A stretch of 64,000 nucleotides of DNA from assembly GCA_028023455.1 (NCBI GenBank), contig JAQFVV010000003.1, forward strand, positions 2,194,001 to 2,258,000, in the 5' to 3' direction. Source of the stretch: Epiperipatus broadwayi. Taxonomy: Eukaryota > Onychophora > Udeonychophora > Euonychophora > Peripatidae. Of this stretch, positions 1 through 9,988 are shown piece after piece. Below the pieces are notes generated by a model. It was not told where the DNA came from, did not search any database, and saw nothing but the letters and a program-made list of their open reading frames with translations. The first letter of the stretch is position 1; every line of letters starts with the position of its first letter. The position numbers and the translations under genes are program-made.

Positions 1-2806
1 ACTAATAGTTAGGTAAAAGTAAAACATCTTTAAACCAAAGTGGAGTATATTAGACATAAATCATTTCTCAGATCTTAACATAACAAATGTGTTTCAATAT
101 TTTATAAGTTCACTAGCTCAGATTATATATAACTAATTTAGGATGGCAATTCACTCATCCTTGCATGAAATAGATGATGGGATGTGGTTATAATAATACT
201 AAGAAATCACTAAATATTATGAAATCAATATTTATTTATGGCCTTTAAACAGTTAAACAGCTCATTAATTAAAAGGTTGATGACGATGATGATGATGATA
301 ATAATAACGATAATGACAAGGGTTTCAACTACAGCTCTAGGACTAAGCCTAAACATCAAACTAAATTTTATAAAGAAATGCATAATTATTGCTTAAGTTT
401 AGCATACTTACTTATATCTTAAATAACTAATATTCAACCATTGATGATGATGAATAATCACACTTAACAAAGACTACACTTAATGAAATATATATGCCTC
501 GTTTAATAAAACAAACTAATATTTATTACTACAGTTCTAACATATACATAAAAATTTCTAGATAAATATGAAAATTGACATGAATAATAATAATAATTGA
601 TTATATAACACTCCTCAGATTAATTTTAAGTTCTTCCCCCTTTCCCTTCAAATGTATTTTGTATTAAGTTGGACGTCACATTAACCATGAAAAGTATTTC
701 AAGACAAAAAATATTATCTGCTCATTAACACACATACTTTAAAATTCAACATGTAAATAGAATAAAAAAAAAAACTGTTAGTAAAATTGAAAGAGCAAGT
801 TTTAGAAAAAAGTTTAAATTATTTTCTCCCCCTCCCTTCCAAGCGCTGAAATCTATACTGAACTTGAAACAAAATAATCTAATATTCTAATACTACTCAT
901 TATTCCACATTCACTTCCAATTATACACATATAAAAATATCATTATGTATGTGCGTGTTTTATCCCATGATAACAAGATATTATTTAAAACCAAAATAAT
1001 AATATATTAGTTAAAACTAAAATCATAATACCATAAAAAAAAATTGTTTTACACATTAATATTGTAAAATTAATAAACAAATAATTTTCATACATTCAAG
1101 ATCATTTATGAAGCTCAAAGTTATTATTAGTAAGACATTCTTGTTTTTAATTGATCTGAATAGTCTTTAAAAGTTCTTTAAATCAAATATACCACTTTAT
1201 TGCTAAAATGTTTATTAAGACTGATATCATAAAGAAAATAGATATAAAAAGTCATATTACCGATCTTTTTGTTTGTGGCGAATTTCCAAGGGTTCAAACT
1301 TGTCTATATTTCTGCAGCTACTATGTGGGAACAATCTCTTTCTTGAGGTGTATAACTATTTGATGATGATGACTCTATTGAGGTTATTTGCTTTAGTGGA
1401 CAATTTGGAAATCATTATAGTAAATTTTCTTCTCTTCTTGTCAAGCATGTGGATGAAATACAGCAGTTGTTTTCACATTTATAAATTTTCTTGAGTTTAA
1501 AATCAGTTGTTGGAACAATTAATTGGACTTGATGATTAATATTTATCAGTAGATTAATTCATCTTCTTTGAATGCAGGTGAATGCTTTCTTCCTTCTATT
1601 AAAAACATCTTATTTATCTGGTCAGTTGAAAGGTGTAGAATATTATTTTAGACACATCTTTTCTTTCCTATGTGATGTGCAGCTTCCCCAGATGGTCAGG
1701 AATCGATGGAATATACATATAATTTTTCTAGCAAGCCATTTTTTTTTATTTTCAACGTTCAATATTATAGTTTAATAATCTGAATCAATCACAATAATAA
1801 TAATAAATCAAGACAGCTTTTTATATCCAATTTTTAGCTACCTTAACCAATCAGAGATAGCATCACTTGCTATTTTTGGACAAATTTGTTTTAATTAGAT
1901 CTCTAATTTATTTTCAACCAAAGTATTTTTCAACTGAAAAGTTTAATCCTTTTTCCAGACACTTTTGTTTTAAAAAAAAAATAGACTCAATTCTTATTTC
2001 CTTTCTTTTGTTTTTTTCTTTCTTTTTAACATCCAGGTAACACTTCAAATCTTTGAGCTTCCTTCTTTAGATCTTGATAAGACAATTTAATTTTTAGAGT
2101 TTTCACCCATTATAAGATTCCAAAGTGAAACAATCATTTACAAAAAAAAATTGCTACAAAGATTGATATCTGATTAAACAGATTTCCTCTTTTAACAAAC
2201 AATTGTACAAAAAAAATAATTTAACAGATTTAATACTTCCTTTTCTTTCAATATTTAGGAAATGTAAAATTTTGTATGTAATGTACACACATCCTTCATT
2301 CTTTCAAATCATTCATAAACTAACCCTAAATAATATAATTGCTAGCTTAGTAATTATAACCCAATTATTTAATTAAATCTGTAACTTTTAAATCCCACTT
2401 ATAATTAAAGAAAAGCAAAATAGTAAGTATAGAATAAAATGTTAGAATTGATCAAGCATAGCTTAGTTTTAAAGAAAGTTAAAATGTTTAATATTTGAAA
2501 TATAAAACAATTAAATAATTTACACATACATTGCCTATATGTATGCATTATAACTTTGCTTTTTAAAGAAAAATTAAATATTAAATAGTTTAAATGTGTG
2601 TATTACCTTTCTATCAACACACAAACAAGTAAAGCATGTAATTGTTGACCCATTCTTTCTCTGTTTAAAGCTTTTAAGATTTTAATCTGGTAGGGTTTGA
2701 ACTTGGATGCCCTACAGCTTCTTTTATGATTATATAAAATTGTGATGATGATTTTGTTTGACCTTTTCTACATGCACATTACTATAAATTTGGCTGGTGA
2801 CCAAAT
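1..2806. other. AT-rich anonymous DNA, no gene found
   Basis: Only short, low-complexity open frames occur here (for example 1273-1494 and 1572-1775), and none has a recognisable domain. There are short ATG/ATA-type trinucleotide runs near 280-315 and several A or T homopolymers. If the candidate LTR edge at 2818 is real, the left LTR of Gypsy element 1 must occupy the right part of this stretch. However, I could not find the start expected from the right-hand LTR (TGTAACATAATAAAAGG) anywhere in it. Confidence 0.6.
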
Positions 2807-2836
2807 TGTAATGGCACAACTTTCTCCCCCTTCGGA
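2807..2836 (-). promoter_or_regulatory. Candidate polypurine tract and 3' LTR edge of Gypsy element 1
   Basis: On the minus strand a purine run (GAAGGGGGAGAAAG) is followed at once by TGTGCCATTACA. That is the usual arrangement of a polypurine tract primer abutting a retrotransposon 3' LTR that begins with TG. It lies about 170 bp downstream of the integrase C-terminal remnant, which is the right place. It stays a candidate because the matching LTR end is not visible: the right-hand LTR disappears into the N gap. Confidence 0.45.
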
Positions 2837-2992
2837 TAAAATCATCAGCACTTTTGTTTTAACTATATTTAAAAAAAATCCTAACCAATAAATACACTAA
2901 TAATAATAAACACTTATAAAAAAAAAATTAACTACTGGTAAATATATTTTTAATTAGAAAAAAATATAATTTATTTGGAGATCTTTGCCAGG

Positions 2993-3181
2993 CTATTCTG
3001 CTGAAGTATAAGGGATCAAACTCCTAGCATTATAGGTCCCCTTATTCCCATCAAGAGCAGCAAGCATAAAGGCATTCTCCCCTATTTTCTTGGTAATTTG
3101 GAATGGCTTTTTCTTTTCAAACCATGTTGTGGTCTGCATAAAAATGCACCTGTACATCCAGTCCCTTTTTAATATTTCCAT
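2993..3181 (-). pseudogene. Integrase C-terminal remnant of Gypsy element 1
   Basis: The 62-codon frame ends with the motif order PFQITKKIGENAF...GTYNARSLIPY. This lines up with the end of the full pol frame of element 3 in this window (PYQISRQGGPNAF...GTYNAKSLKPY at its C-terminus). That region follows the GPY/F-type module at the end of Gypsy integrases. It overlaps the end of the upstream 438-codon frame in another reading frame, so a frameshift near 3120-3180 separates it from the rest. The catalytic core is missing. Assignment to pol rests on the internal match and is fairly secure. Confidence 0.75.
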
Positions 3182-4433
3182 TTTTCATCTTGACTGGATA
3201 TTTATAAAACATATCCGGAGGATTTATTTTATATAACCTCCTCTTACAAACTCCATTTAGAAATATGGACTCTTGGTACCTTATGTAATATGCCTTCAAG
3301 TTTTTCAGAGAGATTGACTCTCTATACAATACATACTTTATTTTTAAATTTTCTAGAAAGATCGACTCTCTGTACCATATATAATTCATCCTTAAATCTT
3401 CCAGAGAGATTGCTTCTCTGGGCCACGTATAATTTATTTTTAAATTTTCTAGAAAGGTTGACTCTTTGTACCATATATAAGGCACATTTAAATTTTCCAG
3501 AGCATTTACATTTTTCAGAGAGATAGATTCTCTGTCTGATACACACTGGACATTTACATTTTTCAGAGAGATTGCCTCTCTGTACCAGATATAACTTATT
3601 TTTGACTTTTCCAGAGCAGTTGAATTTTTCAGAGAGATTTGGACATTTACATTTTTCAGAGAGATTGTCTCTCTATACCATATATAAGGTATCTCCAATC
3701 TATTTGAGAAGACAGATTTTTGAAACCACACATGCTGGTTTGTTACTAGATTGAGAACTACAGACTGTTGAAACTTTTGCTCTCTTTCTAAAATAACTGG
3801 TTTCATCTCCCTTATTGCCTCTCTTAAATCAATCATCTTATTGGATGCATGAAGTTTTTCCTCCAACTCTCTTGTCCTTCTTTTCACTTCATGATCTATC
3901 CCAATCTGCTCTTTGGTCATCATCTCATTTACTTTCTTTACTGGGAGATTTGGTATTATGGCTAATATCGGCCTTTCTACTTCTTTTTCACCTTGTGGAT
4001 TGTTAACTAAAGTAGGCATCCTTTTCTCTGACTGACTCTGTTCTGAGCTATCCCTACAGTCATCTGGACTGATGCTAACATCATTTTGCCTTGAATTTGG
4101 GTTTGACTGATCCTGCAGCCCTACATTAATACGATCTTTTAATTCATCTTCACTCCTCTTATCCTCTTCTTTTAAACTTTCTACCCTTTCTATGCCTTTT
4201 TTATCATCTCTTAAACTTTCTCTCCAGATTCTATTATCTTCTAGCATACTTTCTATCTTTTGTTCTAGATTTACCATACTTTTATTATTTTTCTCTATCT
4301 TTTGTTCTAGATTTACCGTACTTTGCTTACTCTCCTCTCTCATACTTCTGAGCATCTGCATTATCATGTCCATGTCTGATGGTGCTATCTTTGCTATCTG
4401 AGCCTCTTCCATACTATAATTTAGTTCACTCAT
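3117..4433 (-). CDS. Gag-like coiled-coil protein with 16-residue repeats (Gypsy element 1)
   Basis: This is an open frame of 438 codons. Residues 1-110 are highly charged and heptad-like (EQKIEKNN...EQKIESMLEDN), so a coiled coil is likely, as in the gag N-termini of elements 2 and 3. Residues 110-250 are polar and include a second charged helix near 185-220. Residues 250-394 are about eight copies of a 16-residue unit with the core YIWYRESISLKNL. The tail (about 395-438) has no recognised domain. No retrotransposon gag core and no CCHC zinc knuckle are seen. The frame is uninterrupted through the repeat despite the unit variation, and the unit length is a multiple of three. Function is unknown; a gag-derived structural protein is the simplest reading, and a chance open frame through a minisatellite is the alternative for the second half. 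Confidence 0.55.
   Translation of the reverse strand: MSELNYSMEEAQIAKIAPSDMDMIMQMLRSMREESKQSTVNLEQKIEKNNKSMVNLEQKIESMLEDNRIWRESLRDDKKGIERVESLKEEDKRSEDELKDRINVGLQDQSNPNSRQNDVSISPDDCRDSSEQSQSEKRMPTLVNNPQGEKEVERPILAIIPNLPVKKVNEMMTKEQIGIDHEVKRRTRELEEKLHASNKMIDLREAIREMKPVILEREQKFQQSVVLNLVTNQHVWFQKSVFSNRLEIPYIWYRETISLKNVNVQISLKNSTALEKSKISYIWYREAISLKNVNVQCVSDRESISLKNVNALENLNVPYIWYKESTFLENLKINYTWPREAISLEDLRMNYIWYRESIFLENLKIKYVLYRESISLKNLKAYYIRYQESIFLNGVCKRRLYKINPPDMFYKYPVKMKNGNIKKGLDVQVHFYADHNMV
3252..3686. repeat. 48-bp minisatellite inside the element 1 open frame
   Basis: About eight imperfect copies of a 48-bp unit are present, with one or two partial insertions that break the period. On the plus strand each unit holds a small dyad of the form CAGAGAGATTGNCTCTCTG followed by TACCATATATAA. 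The unit translates on the minus strand as YIWYRE-x-ISLKN-type repeats without stop codons. Confidence 0.8.
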
Positions 4434-4893
4434 GTTATAAAACTATATATATCCCATCTGTACTTCCCTGACCATCAAAAATCCACACATCTTCTCCCTG
4501 TCTGACACCTATTCTGACCAACTGACTGATTTGATTTTCACCTTATTATGCATTACAAATACAAAAAAAAAAATTTTAATATCCTTATTTAATGAACTAC
4601 ACAACAATAATCTATATAGTGCATGTCTGTCTGTAATAGCCCAAATTATACATTCATCCATTCTCCCAGAAATCCAACAGATATTGACAGTCCACAGAAT
4701 GACTAGCAGTTCACAATCTTGAGATAAATAAAAGAATTCAGTCACAACACTATAATCACGCAATGCATCACGAGCACTCAGAAGATCATCCCAATTCGAT
4801 CACTATTAACTACCACAACCCTTGATTAAATGAAGCAAACTCTGTTGCAATAAAAGATGTATTAAGTCTTAGGGGCTAAAATAGATAAACAAT

Positions 4894-5190
4894 GCCTTGC
4901 TCTCTCTCTTGGAGTCTTATGTGGCAAGTATCAAGGAATGCCCTGCTTATTATAGACTACAAAAACGAAACCTTGCTCTCTCTCTTGGAGACTTATAGGC
5001 TGATATCATGGCAGGACTACTGTTAACTGCTTCATGATAAAATAAGAATAACATATGAACTTGATTGGAAAACTATGCCATGCTCTCTCTCTTGGAGACT
5101 TATAGGCTGGTATCATGGCAGGTCTGCTGTTAACTGCTTCATGATAAAATAAAGATAACATATAAATTGGGTTGGAGCAGTGAATGGGTT
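4894..5190. repeat. Direct repeats in the leader of Gypsy element 1
   Basis: Three copies begin with GCTCTCTCTCTTGGAG, near 4899, 4975 and 5082. The last two extend to about 107 bp of nearly identical sequence (ACTTATAGGCTG...CATGGCAGG...TTAACTGCTTCATGATAAAATAA). The first is shorter and more diverged. They lie between the primer-binding site and the gag-like frame, that is in the 5' leader of the RNA. A role in packaging or regulation is possible but only inferred. Confidence 0.75.
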
Positions 5191-5744
5191 TGATCATTCA
5201 TAAGTTACATGAAATACATAGCATTCTCAAGGCAATGACAAAACTCTCCACTCATCATCAAAACTGCAATCTAACCAACCAAACTCCAACGATCAACCAT
5301 CCAATCAAACCTCTAAAATCATAGACTTTTTACAAAATGAACCCCCCAAACACACATGAGACTACTATTCCATAATCCATCACTATTACTATGCCTATCC
5401 TATCTGGCAATAAATCATTTTAATGTTCCACAAAAAAAAAATCTATTATTTATTTCACCTTTGTCTTAAGTTGTGATATTCATCTCTATTTTCAAAATTG
5501 ATAAAAAAAAAAAAAAAACTAAGCTGTTTTATGTCTGTACCCATTTTATCATCATCAATGAAAATTTAAATCATATTAAACATCATCATTTAAAATAAAA
5601 CTGTTTGGCCAAGAAAATTTTGTAAGACAAAAAAAATTTTTACTGAAAAAAAAAAAATTTTACTAAAAAAATTTCTCTATTTTTAACCACACATCTCCCA
5701 TCATTCTATAGACTCTCTTTTTCAGGTATATGGTAAAATATCAG

Positions 5745-5762
5745 GCCCCAGTTGGGTGTCCA
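5745..5762 (-). promoter_or_regulatory. Primer-binding site of Gypsy element 1
   Basis: The minus strand reads TGGACACCCAACTGGGGC directly after the LTR end (TTACA at 5764 and to the right). An 18-base TGG-initial sequence touching the LTR is the normal tRNA primer-binding site of LTR retrotransposons. The ACCCAACT core is shared with the site of element 3 (TGGCGACCCAACTCGAGG). The primer tRNA was not identified. Confidence 0.7.
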
Positions 5763-5763
5763 T

Positions 5764-5924
5764 TGTAACATAATAAAAGGATCAAAAAAAAGATATTACC
5801 ATACCTGAGTAGTCCATAGAATGATTATAAGAATTATAAACAAATTAAAATAACAATGTATTATGAAATCACGTATATGAAAATCACATGAGGTGAGTAC
5901 ACTAATAATTCAATAAAATATAAC
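5764..5924 (-). mobile_element. Partial right LTR (5' LTR) of Gypsy element 1
   Basis: It begins on the plus strand with TGTAACATAATAAAAGG, the complement of a TTACA LTR terminus, directly beside the primer-binding site. The rest is cut off by the N gap, so LTR length and the target duplication cannot be read. Confidence 0.6.
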
Positions 5925-6424
5925 NNNNNNNNNNNNNNNNNNNNNNNNNNNNNNNNNNNNNNNNNNNNNNNNNNNNNNNNNNNNNNNNNNNNNNNNNNNN
6001 NNNNNNNNNNNNNNNNNNNNNNNNNNNNNNNNNNNNNNNNNNNNNNNNNNNNNNNNNNNNNNNNNNNNNNNNNNNNNNNNNNNNNNNNNNNNNNNNNNNN
6101 NNNNNNNNNNNNNNNNNNNNNNNNNNNNNNNNNNNNNNNNNNNNNNNNNNNNNNNNNNNNNNNNNNNNNNNNNNNNNNNNNNNNNNNNNNNNNNNNNNNN
6201 NNNNNNNNNNNNNNNNNNNNNNNNNNNNNNNNNNNNNNNNNNNNNNNNNNNNNNNNNNNNNNNNNNNNNNNNNNNNNNNNNNNNNNNNNNNNNNNNNNNN
6301 NNNNNNNNNNNNNNNNNNNNNNNNNNNNNNNNNNNNNNNNNNNNNNNNNNNNNNNNNNNNNNNNNNNNNNNNNNNNNNNNNNNNNNNNNNNNNNNNNNNN
6401 NNNNNNNNNNNNNNNNNNNNNNNN
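5925..6424. other. Assembly gap (500 N)
   Basis: An unbroken run of 500 N, a typical fixed-size scaffold gap, so the true distance is unknown. It lies between the LTR of Gypsy element 1 on the left and the endonuclease of an RTE-type LINE on the right. The border between the two elements is therefore hidden. Confidence 0.99.
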
Positions 6425-6612
6425 TTCTCAAAAAAATTCATAATATAAAGTTTTTCCTTCTCTGCAAACTCCACAAAGTCTATGTCCTCTTTCATTTCTA
6501 TTACCATAACCAAAATTACATTACAACCACTTTCATCTTTCAATTTGTTTACCAATTTACTAGCATTAAAATCCTCCCATAACAATTTTAAAATGTTGTT
6601 TACTCTGATCAA
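6425..6612 (-). pseudogene. APE-type endonuclease, continuation (RTE-like LINE)
   Basis: After a frameshift near 6610 the minus strand continues with LWEDFNAS, the position of the GDFNA motif. It then reads a degraded stretch ending DFVEFAEKEKLYIMNFFE, which matches the usual RTE segment following that motif. The acidic Asp and the Asn of DFN are kept, but the neighbouring Gly is Glu. It runs directly into the N gap. Confidence 0.75.
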
Positions 6613-7067
6613 AAGCCCTTTTGTACATCCATATAAAAATCTTCTACTACTTCATCACTGTGAGAACTTGTTGGGACATAAACCTGAATTATCTGCATTT
6701 GATATCTGCTATTAAGTTGTATAACTAATCTTGCCACTCTGTCTGATACACCATCAATCTCCACAATATTGTTCTTCCACTTTTTATTTATAATGAATCC
6801 TACTCCACTTGTATTTCCAATATTTGTGCCTTTATAATAGAGCATATGTCCACTTTTTAAATCAATTGTCTCTTCACCTTTTCTTCTAACTTCACAAAGT
6901 CCAATAATATCCCATTTAATATAAGAGAGTTCTTCTTCTAATTCTTGCAATCTTCCTTCACTTGAAAGTGATCTGCAGTTGTAAGTACCTAAATAAAAAG
7001 TCGTCATCAAATGGCAGCCTGGGTCTGCCTCCAGGATATTCTTAGCACCCTCCACCTTGGCCACCAA
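6609..7067 (-). pseudogene. APE-type endonuclease, first part (RTE-like LINE)
   Basis: A 152-codon frame with the order of the endonuclease/exonuclease/phosphatase fold. It has GTYNCRSL near residue 28 (the Asn of motif 1), WDIIGLCEVRRKGEE near 52-66 (catalytic Glu in CEVR), GVGFIINKKW near 89, and IQVYVPTSSHSDE near 126-138. In RTE elements this domain nicks target DNA for target-primed reverse transcription. The frame ends shortly after DFYMDVQ, before the DFN motif, which follows in another reading frame; the copy is therefore dead. The start chosen is the first ATG; the domain begins about 20 residues later. Confidence 0.8.
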
Positions 7068-7689
7068 CCGCTGCCTTGGTTGGTGACTTTACAGCCTCCT
7101 GGGATTAAGGGCCATGCTTTATTTTTGTCTGTCATAATTGTATAATTGGGAAAATCTTTATCATTTACACAAACATTCATTCTGCCTTATCAGGCACTGA
7201 GAAGAAGAAGACCATGGTGTTTCTTGATCTTAAACTCAGAGGTAAGAAGCCAATAAACTCACCACGCTGGCTAATGCGTGTTGGTGAGCAGCCCATCCAT
7301 GTTCATATACTATATGAATAAACATATAGTAATAACAGCTGCAGCGACAAGAGTGTATGGAGTGGACATTAGGAATTTGCCCTGCTCGGTTCCTTTAAGG
7401 CCTCCAAGAGGAATCAAAGGGTCTCCTTTCAGTTAATAGCAAACTCCTTTCTGCAGCCTTTCAGAATATAATTAATTATATATAACAAATTACAGCCCTC
7501 CACTTATTAATATCACAGTCAATTGGACTTATTATGCTACTTGTTTATAATTGCTTAATAAATGATTTAATTAGCTTAATCAGATTGTAGTATTGATATG
7601 AGAGTGGCACTAATTCTTTACTCATGTTATGTAGTATATTATTTTTGGATGTACATTTTTCTGTTTCTGTTATCAAAATATTGAATTTT

Positions 7690-8214
7690 AAATTTGTGGT
7701 ACACGAGAGAGAGCTTACTCATATGTTAAATAGCTGTAATACAAGCTTAAAAGCAAGTTACATAATTAGTGATTTGTTTTATTAATTATCATAAGTGTAC
7801 CCTTGAAGGCTTTGATGACATTATATTGCTGAGGCTATTAATATATGGTAAAACTTAAGTGAATTCAGACCCATATAGCTATTTGGTTTAGAAGCCTGGA
7901 TTTGAAGACATTTTCATGTCTGAAAAATTCAAGTTATTAAATTAATAGTAACGTATTAGATGTGCTGACTTTTGAGTTGGTGTTTTAGATCTAGTGTCTG
8001 AAGTCCTAGCTCTTCATTGAGGTAAGCCATAAACTCAAAACCAATCAGTTTGGGGGATGGGGACTTTCTGATAAAGATTTAAAATTCTTTCTCTTTTGGC
8101 ACTTATAAATTAAAGTTTGTTTGGAGCTATTGGTAATTCTCCCTCTCAGTGAATGAATATCTGCAATACAAGCTTAAAAGCAAGTTACACAATTTGTGAC
8201 TTGTTTTATTAATT

Positions 8215-8274
<60 letters not shown>

Positions 8275-8330
8275 TGTGTGTGTGTATGTGTGTAATCATA
8301 AAATATGCAATAGCATGAGAAACACACTTT
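7690..8330. repeat. Dispersed repeat, copy near 8 kb (family also at 59.6-60.5 kb)
   Basis: A block around 7860-8080 (CCATATAG..., ...TTTGAAGACAT..., GAAGTCCTAGCTCTTCA, GGGATGGGGA) matches the right arm of the foldback at 60.15-60.42 kb. In addition a segment of about 60 bp beginning AATACAAGCTTAAAAGCAAG occurs at 7738 and again at 8165, giving a direct duplication about 425 bp apart. The second copy runs into a (TA)n tract. No coding capacity is seen. It is probably a non-autonomous DNA element or a derivative of one. Confidence 0.6.
8218..8290. repeat. (TA)n microsatellite with a TG/GT-rich edge
   Basis: About 27 TA units (8218-8271) are followed by GCGTGTGTGTGTGTATGTGTG. The tract lies at the end of the duplicated segment described for the dispersed repeat. 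Confidence 0.95.
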
Positions 8331-9988
8331 CTAGCAATAATAATCAGCTCATCTATTCATTTGGACTTCACATGGAGTTCCAAGTATATAGTTATATATA
8401 TTTAAATTGAAGAAATAATAACGAATAATATTTTTGTGAGGATGATAAAGATGTATGTTAAGGCTCATTTTAATATGACAAATCTGTCACAGTAAATAAA
8501 AGTGGTTTTAAATTTATGCATGCATATATATAGCATTAATTAAATTGATATTCTTAACTTATAAATACATCTTTACAGAAAAGCAATTTTATTTTGAGAG
8601 TGCAATCTCTTTAGATAAGACAGCACATATATTTATACATTTACATTCCTGCTAAAGAATTCAATCAGTGAAAACACAAATTCCTCAAATTATGAAAACA
8701 TAAGATCAATATATTATTCAGAACAATATTGTTCACATATACATAAAGAATATTGAATGAAGAATAAAAGAATTCTGATTAGATTTTTAGTAACAAAATA
8801 TTTAATAAAAACTATAATGGTTAATATATAATAAAATATATAAACTTTACAGATATATTTGTTGAAATATTATAAGCTGCATAAATAGAAAGAGCAACTA
8901 AGATGTGTTTTCAGCTGTATTCTATTTTCAAACATTAATTTATATAATTGTCCAAATTTGTTATAAACTATCTAAATTATTAAATTAATTCTAAATCATT
9001 ATGTAATGGAAAAATATCCTAATTCAGTTCATACTTTAAATTATTATTTAAAATATAACTGTGCATACCAAGAAAATAAATATACATGTAATTTTAGAAA
9101 AATAAATTATTAAATTTATAAAAAATTTAAATCTCATAAATAAACAATAATACAACTTTTTTGTCTTAAACAAGAATTTGCATAAAAATCAGTCTGCATA
9201 CAAGTTAAAAAACATTTATCATTAATAAAAATCTTTTCTTTTGCATGGTATTTATCTTCTCTTAAGTTTTAGATTACTAATTCTTAAGCAAATTATTTAA
9301 CGCTCAAAAATACAATTTTCTATAGATTTTCCATGCAGGTTTTAATATATACTTGTGGTAGAATTTTCAGTAAACTTTTTGTGCAATTTGTAATTAAACT
9401 TGAGATGAGATTTTCTAGATTATATTCTTCAATAATATACCAGGTGTAGGCAGAAGATGCTGTAAAAGTTTTTAGCCAGATGTCACTACAGCATTACAGA
9501 TAATGGCAATAATGTCTAGAATTAACCATTTGTCTGTCTCTTTTAGGGAAATGGTTAGTCTATTACTGAAAATGTTACTACTAATATTATTTATAAATAA
9601 TAATAAAGAAATTTTCTGTTTGCAAAGAACTTTTATGTTTTGCATTCTTTCTAATAAAAAACTAACATTCAAAATTAAATATTAAATAAATTTGATTTGC
9701 TTTTTTAAAAAATAAATTAACATTTATAGTTTTATACTATTTTGAAAAATTTGGTATAAAAATTTTGCCTATATTTTCATTTGACTTCAGGGATATTATT
9801 GTTTCAAAACAACCAAAATTTTACAACTAAAAAAATATTTCAAAATTAATTTTAACCACATGTAATCAAATTGAAAAACTTATTAGATAATCTTTCTTTT
9901 AGCAATTTTTTGAAAATATTAAAATTTGTACAATTTAATAACATATTTTTACAAGAGTTTATAGTAGTTTGTATATATATATATATAT
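8331..9988. other. AT-rich anonymous DNA
   Basis: No gene, RNA or mobile element recognised. The stretch ends in a (TA)n tract into which Gypsy element 2 inserted. Short open frames near 9472-9685 on both strands are chance frames in AT-rich sequence. Confidence 0.6.

Larger units (their letters stand above)
2819..5763 (-). mobile_element. Gypsy element 1, internal region, non-autonomous
   Basis: This is a Ty3/Gypsy-type internal region read leftwards. In transcription order it has a primer-binding site (5745-5762), a leader of about 1.3 kb with internal direct repeats, a 438-codon coiled-coil and repeat frame (4433-3117), an integrase C-terminal remnant (3181-2993), and a candidate polypurine tract. 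Protease, reverse transcriptase, RNase H and the integrase core are all absent. It can only have moved with enzymes supplied in trans, or it is a deletion derivative. The internal length of about 2.9 kb is well below the 4-5 kb of complete Gypsy elements. Confidence 0.75.
6425..7450 (-). mobile_element. 5' end of an RTE-type LINE, broken
   Basis: A non-LTR retrotransposon is read leftwards into the gap. From about 7450 to 7070 there is a more GC-balanced leader without open frames. Then comes an endonuclease frame (7067-6609), and after a frameshift its continuation (about 6612-6425). The reverse transcriptase would lie inside or beyond the N gap and is not visible. The endonuclease resembles RTE-clade LINEs, whose proteins are often annotated as craniofacial development protein 2-like in animals. 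Confidence 0.75.

Noticed and set aside
1273-1775. Two short plus-strand open frames near the left end
   Set aside because: Low-complexity hydrophobic translations in AT-rich DNA, no domain, no convincing splice or start context.
8218-8330. Minus-strand frame with a Tyr-Ile repeat at 8127-8327, and a similar one at 60495-60737
   Set aside because: Translation of (TA)n microsatellites, not a protein.
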